From Candidatus Gastranaerophilales bacterium (GTDB taxonomy: Bacteria > Cyanobacteriota > Vampirovibrionia > Gastranaerophilales > Gastranaerophilaceae): DNA of 53,641 nt. Below, one piece after another: positions 8,118 to 16,974 of this stretch. The translations under genes were made by a program, and so were the position numbers. Where the stretch lies: assembly GCA_910587175.1 (NCBI GenBank), contig CAJULH010000009.1, forward strand, positions 1 to 53,641. Reading direction: 5' to 3'. Below the pieces are notes generated by a model, which worked only from the letters and a program-made list of their open reading frames with translations, did no database searches and was not told the DNA's origin. Numbering within the stretch: the first letter of the stretch is position 1; each line of letters begins with the position of its first letter.

Positions 8118-8879
8118 CTATTTCCTCCCTCTTATATACCCCAAAATACCGTTTATAAAGGTGAGGGGGTGAACAGGGCAGCCCGGAATGTATAAATCAA
8201 CAGGATATTTTTCAAAAAATTCTCTGTTAATTTCATCACTTTTTTGAAAAATACCGCCTGATATGGCACAGGCACCGCACAAAATAACAATTTTCGGATT
8301 TGGAGTTGCATTGTAGCAATCTTCAAGCGCATATGCCATATTTTTAGTCACAGGACCTGTAATTACAATACCATCAGCATGTCTTGGCGATGCAACGAAA
8401 TCTATCCCGAACCTTCCCATATCAAAATTCACATTAGAACAAGCGTTCAGTTCCATCTCACAGCCGTTGCACCCGCCGGCTGACACCTGTCTCAATTTTA
8501 AAGAACGTGAAAACATTGATACTATCTCTTTTTTCACTTCAATTGCAGTCTTTTCAAACAGCTCCTTTGTTGCCCTCTCGTCAATCATTAAGGCACTCCT
8601 GCTCGTTGATGCCAGCTTGTAAAAATTTGAAAAGTTTACGGCATTTTTATTACAAACATTTTTACAAGCTCCGCAAAAGGTACATTTCCCCATATCAATC
8701 ATCAATGGATTAAGGCTGAGCGCTCCCGTAGGGCAGATATCAAGACACTTTTTGCAGCCATCACAGTTTGAATCCTTTAAAACAGGAAGCCCGCGGAATT
8801 GTTCACGCATAGGCGCATTTTCAATATCTTTTATAAATTGGTTTCCCTGAAATATTCTTGATTTTAGTGTATCAAACAT
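8118..8879 (-). CDS. HyfH-HyfI-like fusion: ferredoxin domain plus NuoB-type small subunit
   Basis: 253 residues joining two subunits that are separate in E. coli hydrogenase 4. Residues 35-80 carry two complete 4Fe-4S motifs (CDGCKKCLDICP and CTFCGACKNVC). Residues 130-250 are the NuoB/HycG-like small subunit with the four N2-cluster cysteines visible in GGCNGCE, in CGAC and in PGCPVHP, plus the conserved TGPVTKNM. It would pass electrons at the cytoplasmic face between a soluble partner and the large subunit. AAGGAAG sits 5 nt before the ATG. The 92-nt gap to the large-subunit gene holds no other gene. Confidence 0.9.
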   Translation of the reverse strand: MFDTLKSRIFQGNQFIKDIENAPMREQFRGLPVLKDSNCDGCKKCLDICPTGALSLNPLMIDMGKCTFCGACKNVCNKNAVNFSNFYKLASTSRSALMIDERATKELFEKTAIEVKKEIVSMFSRSLKLRQVSAGGCNGCEMELNACSNVNFDMGRFGIDFVASPRHADGIVITGPVTKNMAYALEDCYNATPNPKIVILCGACAISGGIFQKSDEINREFFEKYPVDLYIPGCPVHPLTFINGILGYIRGRK

Positions 8880-8971
8880 TGTTTCTTCCTTTTGTTTTAA
8901 AGTTTTTGATATTTGAATCCTTGCTCTGTCTGAAACTTACAGCCCTCTGCCTATCTTCAAATTTTCTATTC

Positions 8972-10498
8972 CTACAGGTCGCATCCGCAGTATGAAAGGT
9001 TGAAGCTTTTGTTGCACAATGGAAAATCCGAAACCCCGTTATTCCTTACAGCCAGGGCTAAACCATACCAGTTATTAAAAGACGGGTCTTTGATTTTATA
9101 CCTTGTAAGTCTTCCTTCATTATCCGTCATCGCTATGTGGATAATCTCCCCTCTCCATCCTTCAACAACAGATATTGCAAATACATCCTTTGCATTTTCC
9201 TTGTTTAATACTTCATAGCCGCAATTTACAGGCTCATGGGAGTATTCTTTAAATTTTCCAAATATTTTTCTTATGATTGAAAATGATTGCAAAATCTCTT
9301 TATATCTGAGTTTAAATCTTGCATTAACATCCCCGGTGCCTTTCAGATGCACTCTTTCAAGCCCGGTTTCTTTCATCTGGCTGTCCGGAAAATTAAACCT
9401 TGAATCAATATTTAAACCGGATGCCCTTGCCGCCATGCCAACAAGACCAATCTCTGCTGCACGTTCTGCACTTACCGTGCCTGTCTTTTCAAGTCTTGAA
9501 ACCACACTTGAATTTTTAAGCATGGTTTTTACCATCCTGCGGACATCTTTTTCCACCTTTTCAAATGTCTTTTTAGCTCTTTCAATCTTTGTTTCATCTA
9601 TATCAAAATTTACACCACCAAGCGTAATAAGTCCCCTGCCGAATCGGCTTCCTGAAAACTCAAGCATAGTATTAATAACAAGGGTTCTTGTTGCCCCAAA
9701 AACAGATGCCCCCATAAGGTATGCAATATCTCCGGCTATTGCTCCCAAATCACCAATATGAACGGCTGCACGTTCCATCTCAAGTGCAAGATTTCGAATT
9801 AATTTTGCCTTATATGAAACAGAAATTCCCTTAATGGTCTCCATCACTTTTGAATAAGCCAGATTGTACGCTATGACGCTATCCCCGCAAATGGACTCTG
9901 CAAGCTGGTTTGAAGGACATTTCACCATCATATCCTCTACCCCTTTGTGTTGGTATCCAAGGGCAATCTCAAGGTGATAAACCGTCTCTCCGTTGCACAT
10001 AAACCTGAAATGTCCGGGCTCTATAACACCTGCATGGATTGGACCCACAGCCACCTGGTGAATCTCTTCCCCTTCCATTTCAAAAAACTTATAATCATCC
10101 AAGCTTTTTCTGACAGGCTTTAACCACGGGTGATTTTTGGGTCTTATATTAAATTCCTCATAAAATTCCCGCTCAAACATATGAAACGCAGGAATTTCCT
10201 TCGTAATGCTTTCATATTCTCTTATTCCGGCTTTAAATATTGCAGATGAAACATAAAATTCCCCGGTCCTGTCATCAGCAAGCACAACAAAAAGCCTTGT
10301 ATCTCCTCTGCCCCAATCCTTTCCAAAAAATCCCACAGGGCGCATTTTATATCCGGCTAAAACACTGCTATTATCTGAGCCACCCTGTGTTAAGGCACTG
10401 CAAAGGGATATAATCTCAATCCTTAAATCGGAAATATCCAGTATCGGAATATCCAAAAGACTTATTTTAGTATTATTTTTTATCTTTATCCAATTCAT
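8972..10498 (-). CDS. HyfG/HycE-like large subunit (NuoC-NuoD fusion) lacking the [NiFe] cysteines
   Basis: About 508 residues from the ATG at 10498, which has AGGGGA upstream; an earlier in-frame codon at 10555 lies inside the preceding gene and is unlikely. The N-terminal third is the NuoC/30-kDa domain (FEREFYEEFNIRPKNHPWLKP), the rest the NuoD/HycE domain (GPIHAGVIEPGHFRF, HIGDLGAIAGD). True hydrogenases have CGxC here and CxxC near the C-terminus. This protein has ICGDS, with one cysteine kept and one replaced by serine, and ends FPLCNKSFNLSYCGCDL, where the two ligand positions align to S and G. It therefore probably binds no Ni-Fe centre, as in energy-converting-hydrogenase-related (Ehr) complexes. 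Confidence 0.87.
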   Translation of the reverse strand: MNWIKIKNNTKISLLDIPILDISDLRIEIISLCSALTQGGSDNSSVLAGYKMRPVGFFGKDWGRGDTRLFVVLADDRTGEFYVSSAIFKAGIREYESITKEIPAFHMFEREFYEEFNIRPKNHPWLKPVRKSLDDYKFFEMEGEEIHQVAVGPIHAGVIEPGHFRFMCNGETVYHLEIALGYQHKGVEDMMVKCPSNQLAESICGDSVIAYNLAYSKVMETIKGISVSYKAKLIRNLALEMERAAVHIGDLGAIAGDIAYLMGASVFGATRTLVINTMLEFSGSRFGRGLITLGGVNFDIDETKIERAKKTFEKVEKDVRRMVKTMLKNSSVVSRLEKTGTVSAERAAEIGLVGMAARASGLNIDSRFNFPDSQMKETGLERVHLKGTGDVNARFKLRYKEILQSFSIIRKIFGKFKEYSHEPVNCGYEVLNKENAKDVFAISVVEGWRGEIIHIAMTDNEGRLTRYKIKDPSFNNWYGLALAVRNNGVSDFPLCNKSFNLSYCGCDL

Positions 10499-10508
10499 AT
10501 ACTTTCCC

Positions 10509-11975
10509 CTAAAAGCCTGTCTGGAAGGCAAGGAATGCCCCTTGTATAATGTCATTTAAAAATGGCGGGATGTAAACACCCGAAATAAAGAGTATAACAA
10601 GCATTATAACCTGCGGCAAATACATAGAAACCGTGATTTTCCCTCTGTTTTTTTCAATCATATCTGCCTTTTCTTTATCAATATTTTTATATGTCATTTT
10701 AATTACAACACGTGCCATACCGTAAATTATTACAGTCAAAAGCAGCGCAAAAAGCACGCAGGGAAGATAATACCCGTTTGAAATCATCTCTTTTATTATA
10801 ATAAATTCACTTATAAAAAGAACTGATGTCGGAAAGGCGCAAATTCCGAGGAATGAAGCAATCCAGAGCACCCCCGTCTTTTTATCTGCCTGCATCAGCC
10901 CTTTAGTTGATTTTACATTTTTTGTTTTGTACAGTTCAAGCACATTTCCGGAGGTTAAAAAGAAAGAAGCCTTCGCAAGGGAATGACCAATAAGATGTAA
11001 TATAACAGCATAGTAAGCAAAGCCTCCAAGCGCTGTCCCTATAGCAAGAATGCCCATATTTTCAATGGATGAATATGCAAGCATTCTTTTATAATTTTTT
11101 ATATGGTAAATAAATACTGCAGTAACAAAAAGGGATAAAAAGCCCATCACACAAAGCATCAGCCTTGCATACAGACTGCAGTTTGCAGCATTTAAGATAT
11201 TAAACACCCTTAAAATTACCAGAAATGCAGAATTCAGAAGGGTTGCAGAAAGAAGAGCAGAAATTGGCGAAGGGGACTCTGAATGTGCATCAGGCAGCCA
11301 AAAATGAACAGGTGCAAGCCCCATCTTTGTGCCAAAACCAAAAAGTATGAATACAAAAGCAAATTTCAGCCAGAAAGGGTCAAAAGAAGCGGCATTTTCC
11401 TGAAGTTCTGAAAAATTCAGGGTATTAATATTTCCTGCTGATATGTTTAAAAATATTATGCCTATAAATGCAAGCGCAATCCCGATAGAGCACATAAATA
11501 CATATTTCCAGGCTGCCTCTATTGAATTTTTGGTACGGTTAAAATATATTAAATAAGCACTTGTAAGAGTAGTTGCCTCCACTAAAACCCACGCTATACC
11601 AAGGTCTGTGCACAAGATTGCCCCTGTCATCGCCCAGACAAAAGCGATAATCATAATTTGATAAAGACAGACGTTTTTATTATTTACCTTTATGTTTAAA
11701 TTCGGCAAATGCCTTGAATAGCCAATGTTATAGATGGCAACCATTAAGAATATAAATGACAGTACAATTAAAAATACTTTATTCAGGCTGTCTGTGGCAA
11801 AATACTGCCCCGCAGCAGTTTCGCCTGAAAATACAAGGATTGAGGATGATAAAAAATGCAAAATTGCATACAAAAAAAGCATAAAATTATCAAAAGCTTT
11901 TTTCCTTATAAAAAGCATTAAAACCCCTGCAACAAGAGGAAATATAAGTAAAATATTTATAAAATTATCAATCAT
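10509..11975 (-). CDS. HyfF-like antiporter-type membrane subunit (NuoN/NuoM family)
   Basis: 488 residues with about 14 hydrophobic helices. The conserved core is present: GTKMGLAPVHFWLPDAHSESPSPISALLSA (about residues 213-242), with the lysine and histidine of the proton path, and KRMLAYSSIENMGI (about residues 296-309). This family forms the ion-translocating arm of complex I, Mrp antiporters and group 4 hydrogenases. The start overlaps the end of the HyfE-like gene by 8 nt, and it lies 10 nt before the large-subunit start, so it is translationally coupled in the operon. Confidence 0.9.
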   Translation of the reverse strand: MIDNFINILLIFPLVAGVLMLFIRKKAFDNFMLFLYAILHFLSSSILVFSGETAAGQYFATDSLNKVFLIVLSFIFLMVAIYNIGYSRHLPNLNIKVNNKNVCLYQIMIIAFVWAMTGAILCTDLGIAWVLVEATTLTSAYLIYFNRTKNSIEAAWKYVFMCSIGIALAFIGIIFLNISAGNINTLNFSELQENAASFDPFWLKFAFVFILFGFGTKMGLAPVHFWLPDAHSESPSPISALLSATLLNSAFLVILRVFNILNAANCSLYARLMLCVMGFLSLFVTAVFIYHIKNYKRMLAYSSIENMGILAIGTALGGFAYYAVILHLIGHSLAKASFFLTSGNVLELYKTKNVKSTKGLMQADKKTGVLWIASFLGICAFPTSVLFISEFIIIKEMISNGYYLPCVLFALLLTVIIYGMARVVIKMTYKNIDKEKADMIEKNRGKITVSMYLPQVIMLVILFISGVYIPPFLNDIIQGAFLAFQTGF

Positions 11976-12615
11976 CCGAATAATCCTTTAATTCTGAAAG
12001 ATGGGACACTTCAAGGTCTTTGAACTCTTTTTTAATCTCTTTTACAAAAAGCCCCAAAATATACACCGCAATGAACACATCCAAAAGCACACCAAGATTA
12101 ACTAAAACCGGCATTTCTTTTGCAACTGAAAGAGAGAGCAAAAATACACCGTTTTCCATTGTGATAAATTCTATAACGTTTGAGACTATTTTATGCTTGA
12201 TGGTTATCAGCCAAAGGCTTATTATGATTGCAGATGCAGCTATTCCAAAATATATATGGGAAATATTTTTCATAGAAGATATGCAATAATTTGAAGCAAG
12301 AAAACACCCTAAAAGTATGACGCTGGAAACCACAAGACAGTAAAAATGCGGAATATTGGCTTCATCATCCCTGTTTTCATGGGTTTTTTTCAAAATTCTG
12401 TATAAAAACCATGGTATCACAATCGCTTTTACCACAAGGGTTTCCACGGTAAGAAACGTCAAATTTAAAAGCGGAGTTTCCTTATACCCTAAAAAACTTA
12501 TTAAAAACAGCAATATCCCCTGCACCACAAGCACCCTAATATGAGAGATCATCCTGCTTGTAGCTGCCAGATAAAGCATTGTTAAACCAAAAAGAATTGC
12601 AAACCCGTGTTCCAT
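11968..12615 (-). CDS. HyfE-like membrane subunit (NuoK-like)
   Basis: 215 residues from the ATG at 12615, chosen because GGAGG lies 11 nt upstream; an upstream TTG at 12633 is in frame but overlaps the previous gene. Seven or so hydrophobic helices. The opening MEHGFAILFGLTMLYLAATSRM and the middle EFITMENGVFLLSLS match the HyfE/NuoK pattern, with the buried glutamate in MENG. It sits in the membrane between HyfC-like and HyfF-like subunits, the usual order of hydrogenase-4-like operons. Confidence 0.85.
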   Translation of the reverse strand: MEHGFAILFGLTMLYLAATSRMISHIRVLVVQGILLFLISFLGYKETPLLNLTFLTVETLVVKAIVIPWFLYRILKKTHENRDDEANIPHFYCLVVSSVILLGCFLASNYCISSMKNISHIYFGIAASAIIISLWLITIKHKIVSNVIEFITMENGVFLLSLSVAKEMPVLVNLGVLLDVFIAVYILGLFVKEIKKEFKDLEVSHLSELKDYSDD

Positions 12616-12622
12616 AAATTTA

Positions 12623-13540
12623 TCAGCCTCCAAAAATCCTTGCAGCAGTCAAAGATAAGATTATCAGAGCAAAAGAGCTCATAACAAAGACAAATTCAAA
12701 CACATGGGACATTCTGAGCCTTGCTGTTGAAGATTCTACAGTTCCTGTGATTATAGATACAGCAAAGATTATAAGCAGATAATACAGAAAATATTCAAGC
12801 CCTGTAATGCTTTCCGGGATAATAAGCCTTGCAATCAAAGAAGATATCAAAAGCATCTTAATTGAAGCCCCATAGCTGATTAGCGCCAAATCTGAAGCGG
12901 AATTATCCAAAATCATTACCTCATGAATCATTGTAAGCTCCAAATGGGTTGCAGGGTCGTCCACAGGCACTCTGCACCCTTCAATTAAAAGCATCAAAAA
13001 GAGTGCCAGCACTGCAAATATTATAATCAAAACCCCATAGCTGCCCGCATTTGAGACAATTTTTGAAAGTGCATCAAAGGTATAATTTCCACTTAATGCC
13101 ATAATTGATGCTGCAATCATAAAAAATGCCGGCTCCACAATGGCGGTAAAACAGGCTTCACGACTGGCTCCCATCCCTTCAAAGCTGGAACCTGTGTCCA
13201 TAGCCCCTATAAGCGCAAAAAACTTTGAAAGCCCCAAAATATAGGCAAAAATGATAAGCCCTGCAGGAATATTTATGATTGCAGTTCCGTTTGAAAGAGG
13301 CACAAAAAGCGCCGCAAACATAGTACATACAATGGTTACAAGGGGGCTAAGAGGAAAAACAAAAGATGTGGTTTTACTTATTACAAAATCTTTTTTTATA
13401 AGCTTTATAAAATCATAAAGCGGCTGGAACACTGATGCTCCTTTTCTTCCGCCCCAAAATGCCTTGGTTTTTTTAATAACACCCTGCATCAAAAACGGGA
13501 GAATAAGAAGAAAAATTAAATTTATAAATTTTACCAGCAT
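12623..13540 (-). CDS. HyfC/HycD-like membrane anchor subunit (NuoH family)
   Basis: 305 residues, about eight hydrophobic helices. KKTKAFWGGRKGASVFQPLYDFIKLIKKD (about residues 23-51) and the loop EGCRVPVDDPATHLELTMIHE (about residues 188-208) are the NuoH/HycD signatures, including the acidic residues that form the junction with the hydrophilic arm. It links the iron-sulfur arm to the antiporter-like subunits. It lies 6 nt after the HyfB-like gene and 7 nt before the HyfE start. Confidence 0.92.
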   Translation of the reverse strand: MLVKFINLIFLLILPFLMQGVIKKTKAFWGGRKGASVFQPLYDFIKLIKKDFVISKTTSFVFPLSPLVTIVCTMFAALFVPLSNGTAIINIPAGLIIFAYILGLSKFFALIGAMDTGSSFEGMGASREACFTAIVEPAFFMIAASIMALSGNYTFDALSKIVSNAGSYGVLIIIFAVLALFLMLLIEGCRVPVDDPATHLELTMIHEVMILDNSASDLALISYGASIKMLLISSLIARLIIPESITGLEYFLYYLLIIFAVSIITGTVESSTARLRMSHVFEFVFVMSSFALIILSLTAARIFGG

Positions 13541-13546
13541 AAAAAT

Positions 13547-15565
13547 TTACCCAATCAAAAAACTTCCTAAAATTGCCAAAATCAAAAATATAAGCCCATA
13601 TTTTATATATGCCTGTAAATTCCCGCTTTGCATCTTTTCAAATTTCGATAAAAACCACTCGTCAAATTTCACCATAGGGCTTAGAACATAGGCTTCTTCA
13701 ATGTCTTCAATCTGAAGACTGAAGTGCGCATCTGAGGGGAATAATTTCTTCGGTTTTTTTACGTCGAAAACCTTCTTAAATAAGGGTTTTAGCATCGAAA
13801 GAAAAGGACTCACATAGGAAGAGCCTGTATATTGAGCGTTAAAAATCGGTTTATTATACCCGCAACCCCACGTAGAGGAGGTTTCAGATTTTTTATTGTA
13901 CATTTTTTTCAAAAGCATCAGAATACCTGTTACAACAATGAGCCCAAAACTAACAAAGGAGAGCGTTAAAAGAATCGGTGTCAGTTGAGAAAGCGATGCC
14001 GCAAGGGTTTTAGCATATGGTATACCTTGAAAACCTGCATCGGGAGAATTGTGTATAAGCGAAAATACAGGTGCAATAAGGATTTTAAAGATTAGATTCG
14101 GTAAAAGCCCGATTAAAAGGGCAAATAAAGCCAGTATACCCATAGGACAAAGCATGGTAAAAGGAGCGTCCTGCTTTACCTGGCTTGCATTTTCACCTCT
14201 CGGATGTCCAAGGAAAATAACGCTAAATGCTTTCGTAAAGCACAATATCGCCACCGTACCCACCATAGCAAGGGCGGATATTGCAAAGATTAAAATCAAA
14301 AAAGCAAAGAAACTCTTGATAGACAAGCCTTTCAGCATACCTAGATAAATTAAAAATTCGCCGATAAAACCATTAAAAGGTGGAAGTCCGCATATAGCAA
14401 CGGAACCCGCCAAAAACAGCAATGCGGTCTTTGGCATTTTTTCAACGAGACCGCCCAAAATTTCCATATCCCTTGTATGGGTTTTTAAATAGACACATCC
14501 GGCGCCCAAAAACAGCAGCTCTTTAAAGATTGAGTGATTCAAGATATGTAAAATGCCGCCGGTAAAGCCTAAAAATGCTACTATTTGCTGGTTATAGGCA
14601 AGTCCTAACATCCCCAAGCCAAGCCCTGCACCTATTATACCGATATTTTCTATAGAAGAGTAGGCAAGCATCTTTTTCACATCATTCTGCCCCACGGCAT
14701 ATAAAATTCCATATAAAAACGAAATGACAGAAACTGCTAAAACCATATAGCATAAGGCTTTTGAGGGTATACCGCCTAAAGATAAAATCCTTAAAATCCC
14801 ATATATACCCGTCTTTATCATCACCCCGGACATTATGGCGCTTACATGGCTTGGAGCCGCCGGATGCGCCTCAGGAAGCCAGTTGTGAAACGGAACAAAT
14901 CCTGCTTTTACCCCAAAACCAATGAAGGCAAGCAAAAATACTACATCTTTAAGATGCGGATTATTTTGCAAAATAGCTGAAAATGCATTAAAATCATAGC
15001 TTCCGGCTTTTATAGACAACATTGCAAAGAAAATAATTATAAAAATCACCGAAATATGCATAAATACAAGGTATTTTACCCCGGCATTTAAAATTTCTTT
15101 CTTCTCACTTTCAAAAATCACAAGAAAGAACGAGGAAAGGGACATAATTTCCCAGCAAATCAGGAACCCAAGCGCATTTTGGCAGGTTACAACCCCAAGC
15201 ATAGAAATCACCAGTGTTACAAAAAACATGGTATGTGAATTTATACTCTTTCCCTTGTCCAGATAGGGTTTCAGATATCCTTTGGCATATATCAGAGAAA
15301 TCAAACCCATCACAGGAATAATCAAAATAAAAAAGGCGCTAAGCGGGTCTATCACAAAGTTTACAGCCCCAAACAGCGGGTTAAAATCAAAAGTTTTTAC
15401 AATGCTTCCGCCATTTAACAAAACCCCGAAAGCCTGTGGCAACAAGAGAATTGCAGCTATTAAAAGTATAAAAATTCCAATAAAATATATCATTCTTAAT
15501 ATCAGTCGGTTAATGCTTCTTGTCAACGGTTTTGCCAATGCCAAAAGGCGCACTATGCAAAACAT
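13547..15565 (-). CDS. HyfB-like antiporter-type membrane subunit (NuoL/MnhA family)
   Basis: About 672 residues from the ATG at 15565, the usual length for HyfB. A later in-frame ATG at 15493 would give 648 residues and neither has a good SD. FGVKAGFVPFHNWLPEAHPAAPSHVSAIMSG (about residues 215-245) carries the conserved proton-path lysine, histidine and proline, and KKMLAYSSIENIGI the second signature. The C-terminal part has extra helices and a hydrophilic segment with STWGCGYNKP typical of HyfB. First gene of the operon. TTGACT (15599-15594) and GAAAAT (15576-15571), 17 bp apart, form a possible promoter 5 nt before the ATG. Confidence 0.88.
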   Translation of the reverse strand: MFCIVRLLALAKPLTRSINRLILRMIYFIGIFILLIAAILLLPQAFGVLLNGGSIVKTFDFNPLFGAVNFVIDPLSAFFILIIPVMGLISLIYAKGYLKPYLDKGKSINSHTMFFVTLVISMLGVVTCQNALGFLICWEIMSLSSFFLVIFESEKKEILNAGVKYLVFMHISVIFIIIFFAMLSIKAGSYDFNAFSAILQNNPHLKDVVFLLAFIGFGVKAGFVPFHNWLPEAHPAAPSHVSAIMSGVMIKTGIYGILRILSLGGIPSKALCYMVLAVSVISFLYGILYAVGQNDVKKMLAYSSIENIGIIGAGLGLGMLGLAYNQQIVAFLGFTGGILHILNHSIFKELLFLGAGCVYLKTHTRDMEILGGLVEKMPKTALLFLAGSVAICGLPPFNGFIGEFLIYLGMLKGLSIKSFFAFLILIFAISALAMVGTVAILCFTKAFSVIFLGHPRGENASQVKQDAPFTMLCPMGILALFALLIGLLPNLIFKILIAPVFSLIHNSPDAGFQGIPYAKTLAASLSQLTPILLTLSFVSFGLIVVTGILMLLKKMYNKKSETSSTWGCGYNKPIFNAQYTGSSYVSPFLSMLKPLFKKVFDVKKPKKLFPSDAHFSLQIEDIEEAYVLSPMVKFDEWFLSKFEKMQSGNLQAYIKYGLIFLILAILGSFLIG

Positions 15566-15701
15566 CCTTAATTTTCGCCCTAACAAAACCTAAAGTCAAG
15601 ACCTGGTTAGCATAAGGGGCTAAGCACCCGTAACACGCCCGGGGGATGCAAAATTTTAAATTTGTAATACAATTTTATATATTATAATTACAGGTAAATT
15701 T

Positions 15702-16187
15702 ATGGGCGAAGAAAACTACAAAAAACACCTGGACAGCGGGATTTACGACATTCAGGACGGCAAATACGAAAGTGCTATTGAAAATATAAATAAGTCTTTG
15801 GAAGAAAAGAACGACTGGGAAATACCTTATTTTTATAGGGCTGTAGCCCATCACGCACTTGAAAATTTTAACGAAGCCATGCTTGATTATACAAAAGCAC
15901 TGCAGCTGAATGGCAAAATGACTGATGCCTACTACAACAGAGCCAGAATCACACTTTCAAGGAAAGACATTGAAAATCCCGATATAGAGGGCGCTGTAGA
16001 GGATTTAAAAAAAGCACTTGAATTGGATGAAAAATTCATAGATGCACTCTATGCTATGGCTGCAGCCCAAAAGAAACTTCAAAACTATTCTGCCGCAATT
16101 GACTATCTGGATAAACTTTTAGAACTGGAGCCGGATGCGGTTAATGCAAAGGCTTTGAAAAAGCTCATTTTACAAAAGTATATTTAA
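15702..16187 (+). CDS. TPR-repeat protein
   Basis: 161 residues made almost wholly of tetratricopeptide repeats. At least three 34-residue units can be read (for example AIENINKSLEEKNDWEIPYF and AMLDYTKALQLNGKMTDAYY), with the usual small and aromatic positions. No signal peptide, so a cytoplasmic scaffold. A TATAAT (15683-15688) and an AGGT precede the ATG. Partners cannot be inferred: it stands between the start of the Ehr operon (divergent) and an HTH gene (convergent). Confidence 0.85.
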   Translation: MGEENYKKHLDSGIYDIQDGKYESAIENINKSLEEKNDWEIPYFYRAVAHHALENFNEAMLDYTKALQLNGKMTDAYYNRARITLSRKDIENPDIEGAVEDLKKALELDEKFIDALYAMAAAQKKLQNYSAAIDYLDKLLELEPDAVNAKALKKLILQKYI

Positions 16188-16242
16188 CCGGTCATTCCGG
16201 CATCAGGCGGCGCTAACCTGCAATTTTACAAGGCTTTTTAAA

Positions 16243-16530
16243 TTATTCTTCGTATTCAATTTCTAAAATCTGACCTTTTTTTAGCCTGATTTTTATAACT
16301 TCCGCCCGTTCTTTCGGGTCTATAAGCATTGCGCCTTCATTGTACAAAAGCCAGTTTAAATTTATATTAAATTTATCGTGCAGAATTTCTAAGTTTTTTT
16401 GTGTAAAAGTACTTCTGCTATTGATTATATTATTGAACTGCTGCCTCGATATACCGAGTATTTCAGCCATTTCAGACTGGCTTAGATTTAATTCCGATAA
16501 AAGTTTTTGTAAATTTTTATTTTCTTCCAT
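16243..16530 (-). CDS. XRE-family helix-turn-helix regulator
   Basis: 95 residues. LSQSEMAEILGISRQQFNNIIN (about residues 16-37) is a clear HTH_3 (Cro/CI-type) motif. The C-terminal 30 residues, with RLKKGQILEIEYEE, may dimerise or bind a ligand. AGAAG precedes the ATG. The upstream region holds two TAGCAAAT direct repeats 20 bp apart, overlapping a strong promoter that points the other way, so it probably represses that promoter and perhaps itself. Confidence 0.85.
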   Translation of the reverse strand: MEENKNLQKLLSELNLSQSEMAEILGISRQQFNNIINSRSTFTQKNLEILHDKFNINLNWLLYNEGAMLIDPKERAEVIKIRLKKGQILEIEYEE

Positions 16531-16542
16531 AGAATTCTTCTG

Positions 16543-16578
16543 TTGACATTTAGCAAATTAAATGGTACAATAGCAAAT
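16543..16578 (+). promoter_or_regulatory. near-perfect plus-strand promoter with TAGCAAAT direct repeats
   Basis: TTGACA (16543-16548), 17-bp spacer and TACAAT (16566-16571), with TAGCAAAT at 16551-16558 and 16571-16578, two helical turns apart. It points away from the XRE gene. No open reading frame of useful size follows before the next, opposite-strand gene at 16709, so it may drive a small or antisense RNA. Confidence 0.6.
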
Positions 16579-16708
16579 ATAAAGATACACAATATAAACT
16601 ATTTTTTGCATTTTACCTTGTCAGGCGCAGCAAATCAAACTTGTTGAGTTATCTTAACAAATAAAAATACAAAAAATGAGGAAAACACAGATATAGCAAG
16701 GGATACAA

Positions 16709-16939
16709 CTATTTAATCACCTTCGTCGGGTAGTTTTTTTTAACAAACTGAATTTCATACCCTAAAATCTCTGCGATATCAAACATCTCATCATAGCTCA
16801 CCGTGCCGTTTTTCAACCTTGTAGAAAAAGAATTTCTCGGATATTTTTTATTCCTTAAAACCTCAAGCTTTTCCAAAACCTTTGTAATGGAAGTTCCTTC
16901 GTTTACGGTTAAAAGTTTTAATATTCTACGACATTCCAT
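16709..16939 (-). CDS. small HTH-like DNA-binding protein
   Basis: 76 residues. The pattern EGTSITKVLEKLEVLRNKKY, RNSFSTRLKNGTVSYDEMFD and IAEILGYEIQFVKK resembles the small XRE-like proteins in which a short HTH is followed by a strand ending in FVKK. Family assignment is by pattern only. It has its own promoter with the -10 only 6 nt before the ATG. TTAACAAAT-like sequences in that promoter resemble those at the neighbouring XRE promoter, so the two regulators may share sites. Confidence 0.65.
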   Translation of the reverse strand: MECRRILKLLTVNEGTSITKVLEKLEVLRNKKYPRNSFSTRLKNGTVSYDEMFDIAEILGYEIQFVKKNYPTKVIK

Positions 16940-16945
16940 TTGTTA

Positions 16946-16974
16946 ATTGTATTTTCATATTGACATTTTGTTAA
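16946..16974 (-). promoter_or_regulatory. promoter of the small HTH gene
   Basis: TTAACA (16974-16969), 17-bp spacer, TACAAT (16951-16946), then 6 nt and the ATG at 16939. The 9-mer ATTTGTTAA (16938-16946) and a close copy at 16966-16974 form a direct repeat with 28-bp spacing over both promoter boxes, an operator-like layout. Confidence 0.55.

Noticed and set aside
8972..10498. Functional [NiFe] hydrogenase large subunit
   Set aside because: Ligand cysteines of both motifs are not conserved; only one of the four expected is in place.
15597..15660. GC-rich patch with short inverted repeats before the TPR gene
   Set aside because: The stems (TTAGC/GCTAA) are only 5 bp and no T tract follows, so neither a terminator nor an RNA gene is supported.
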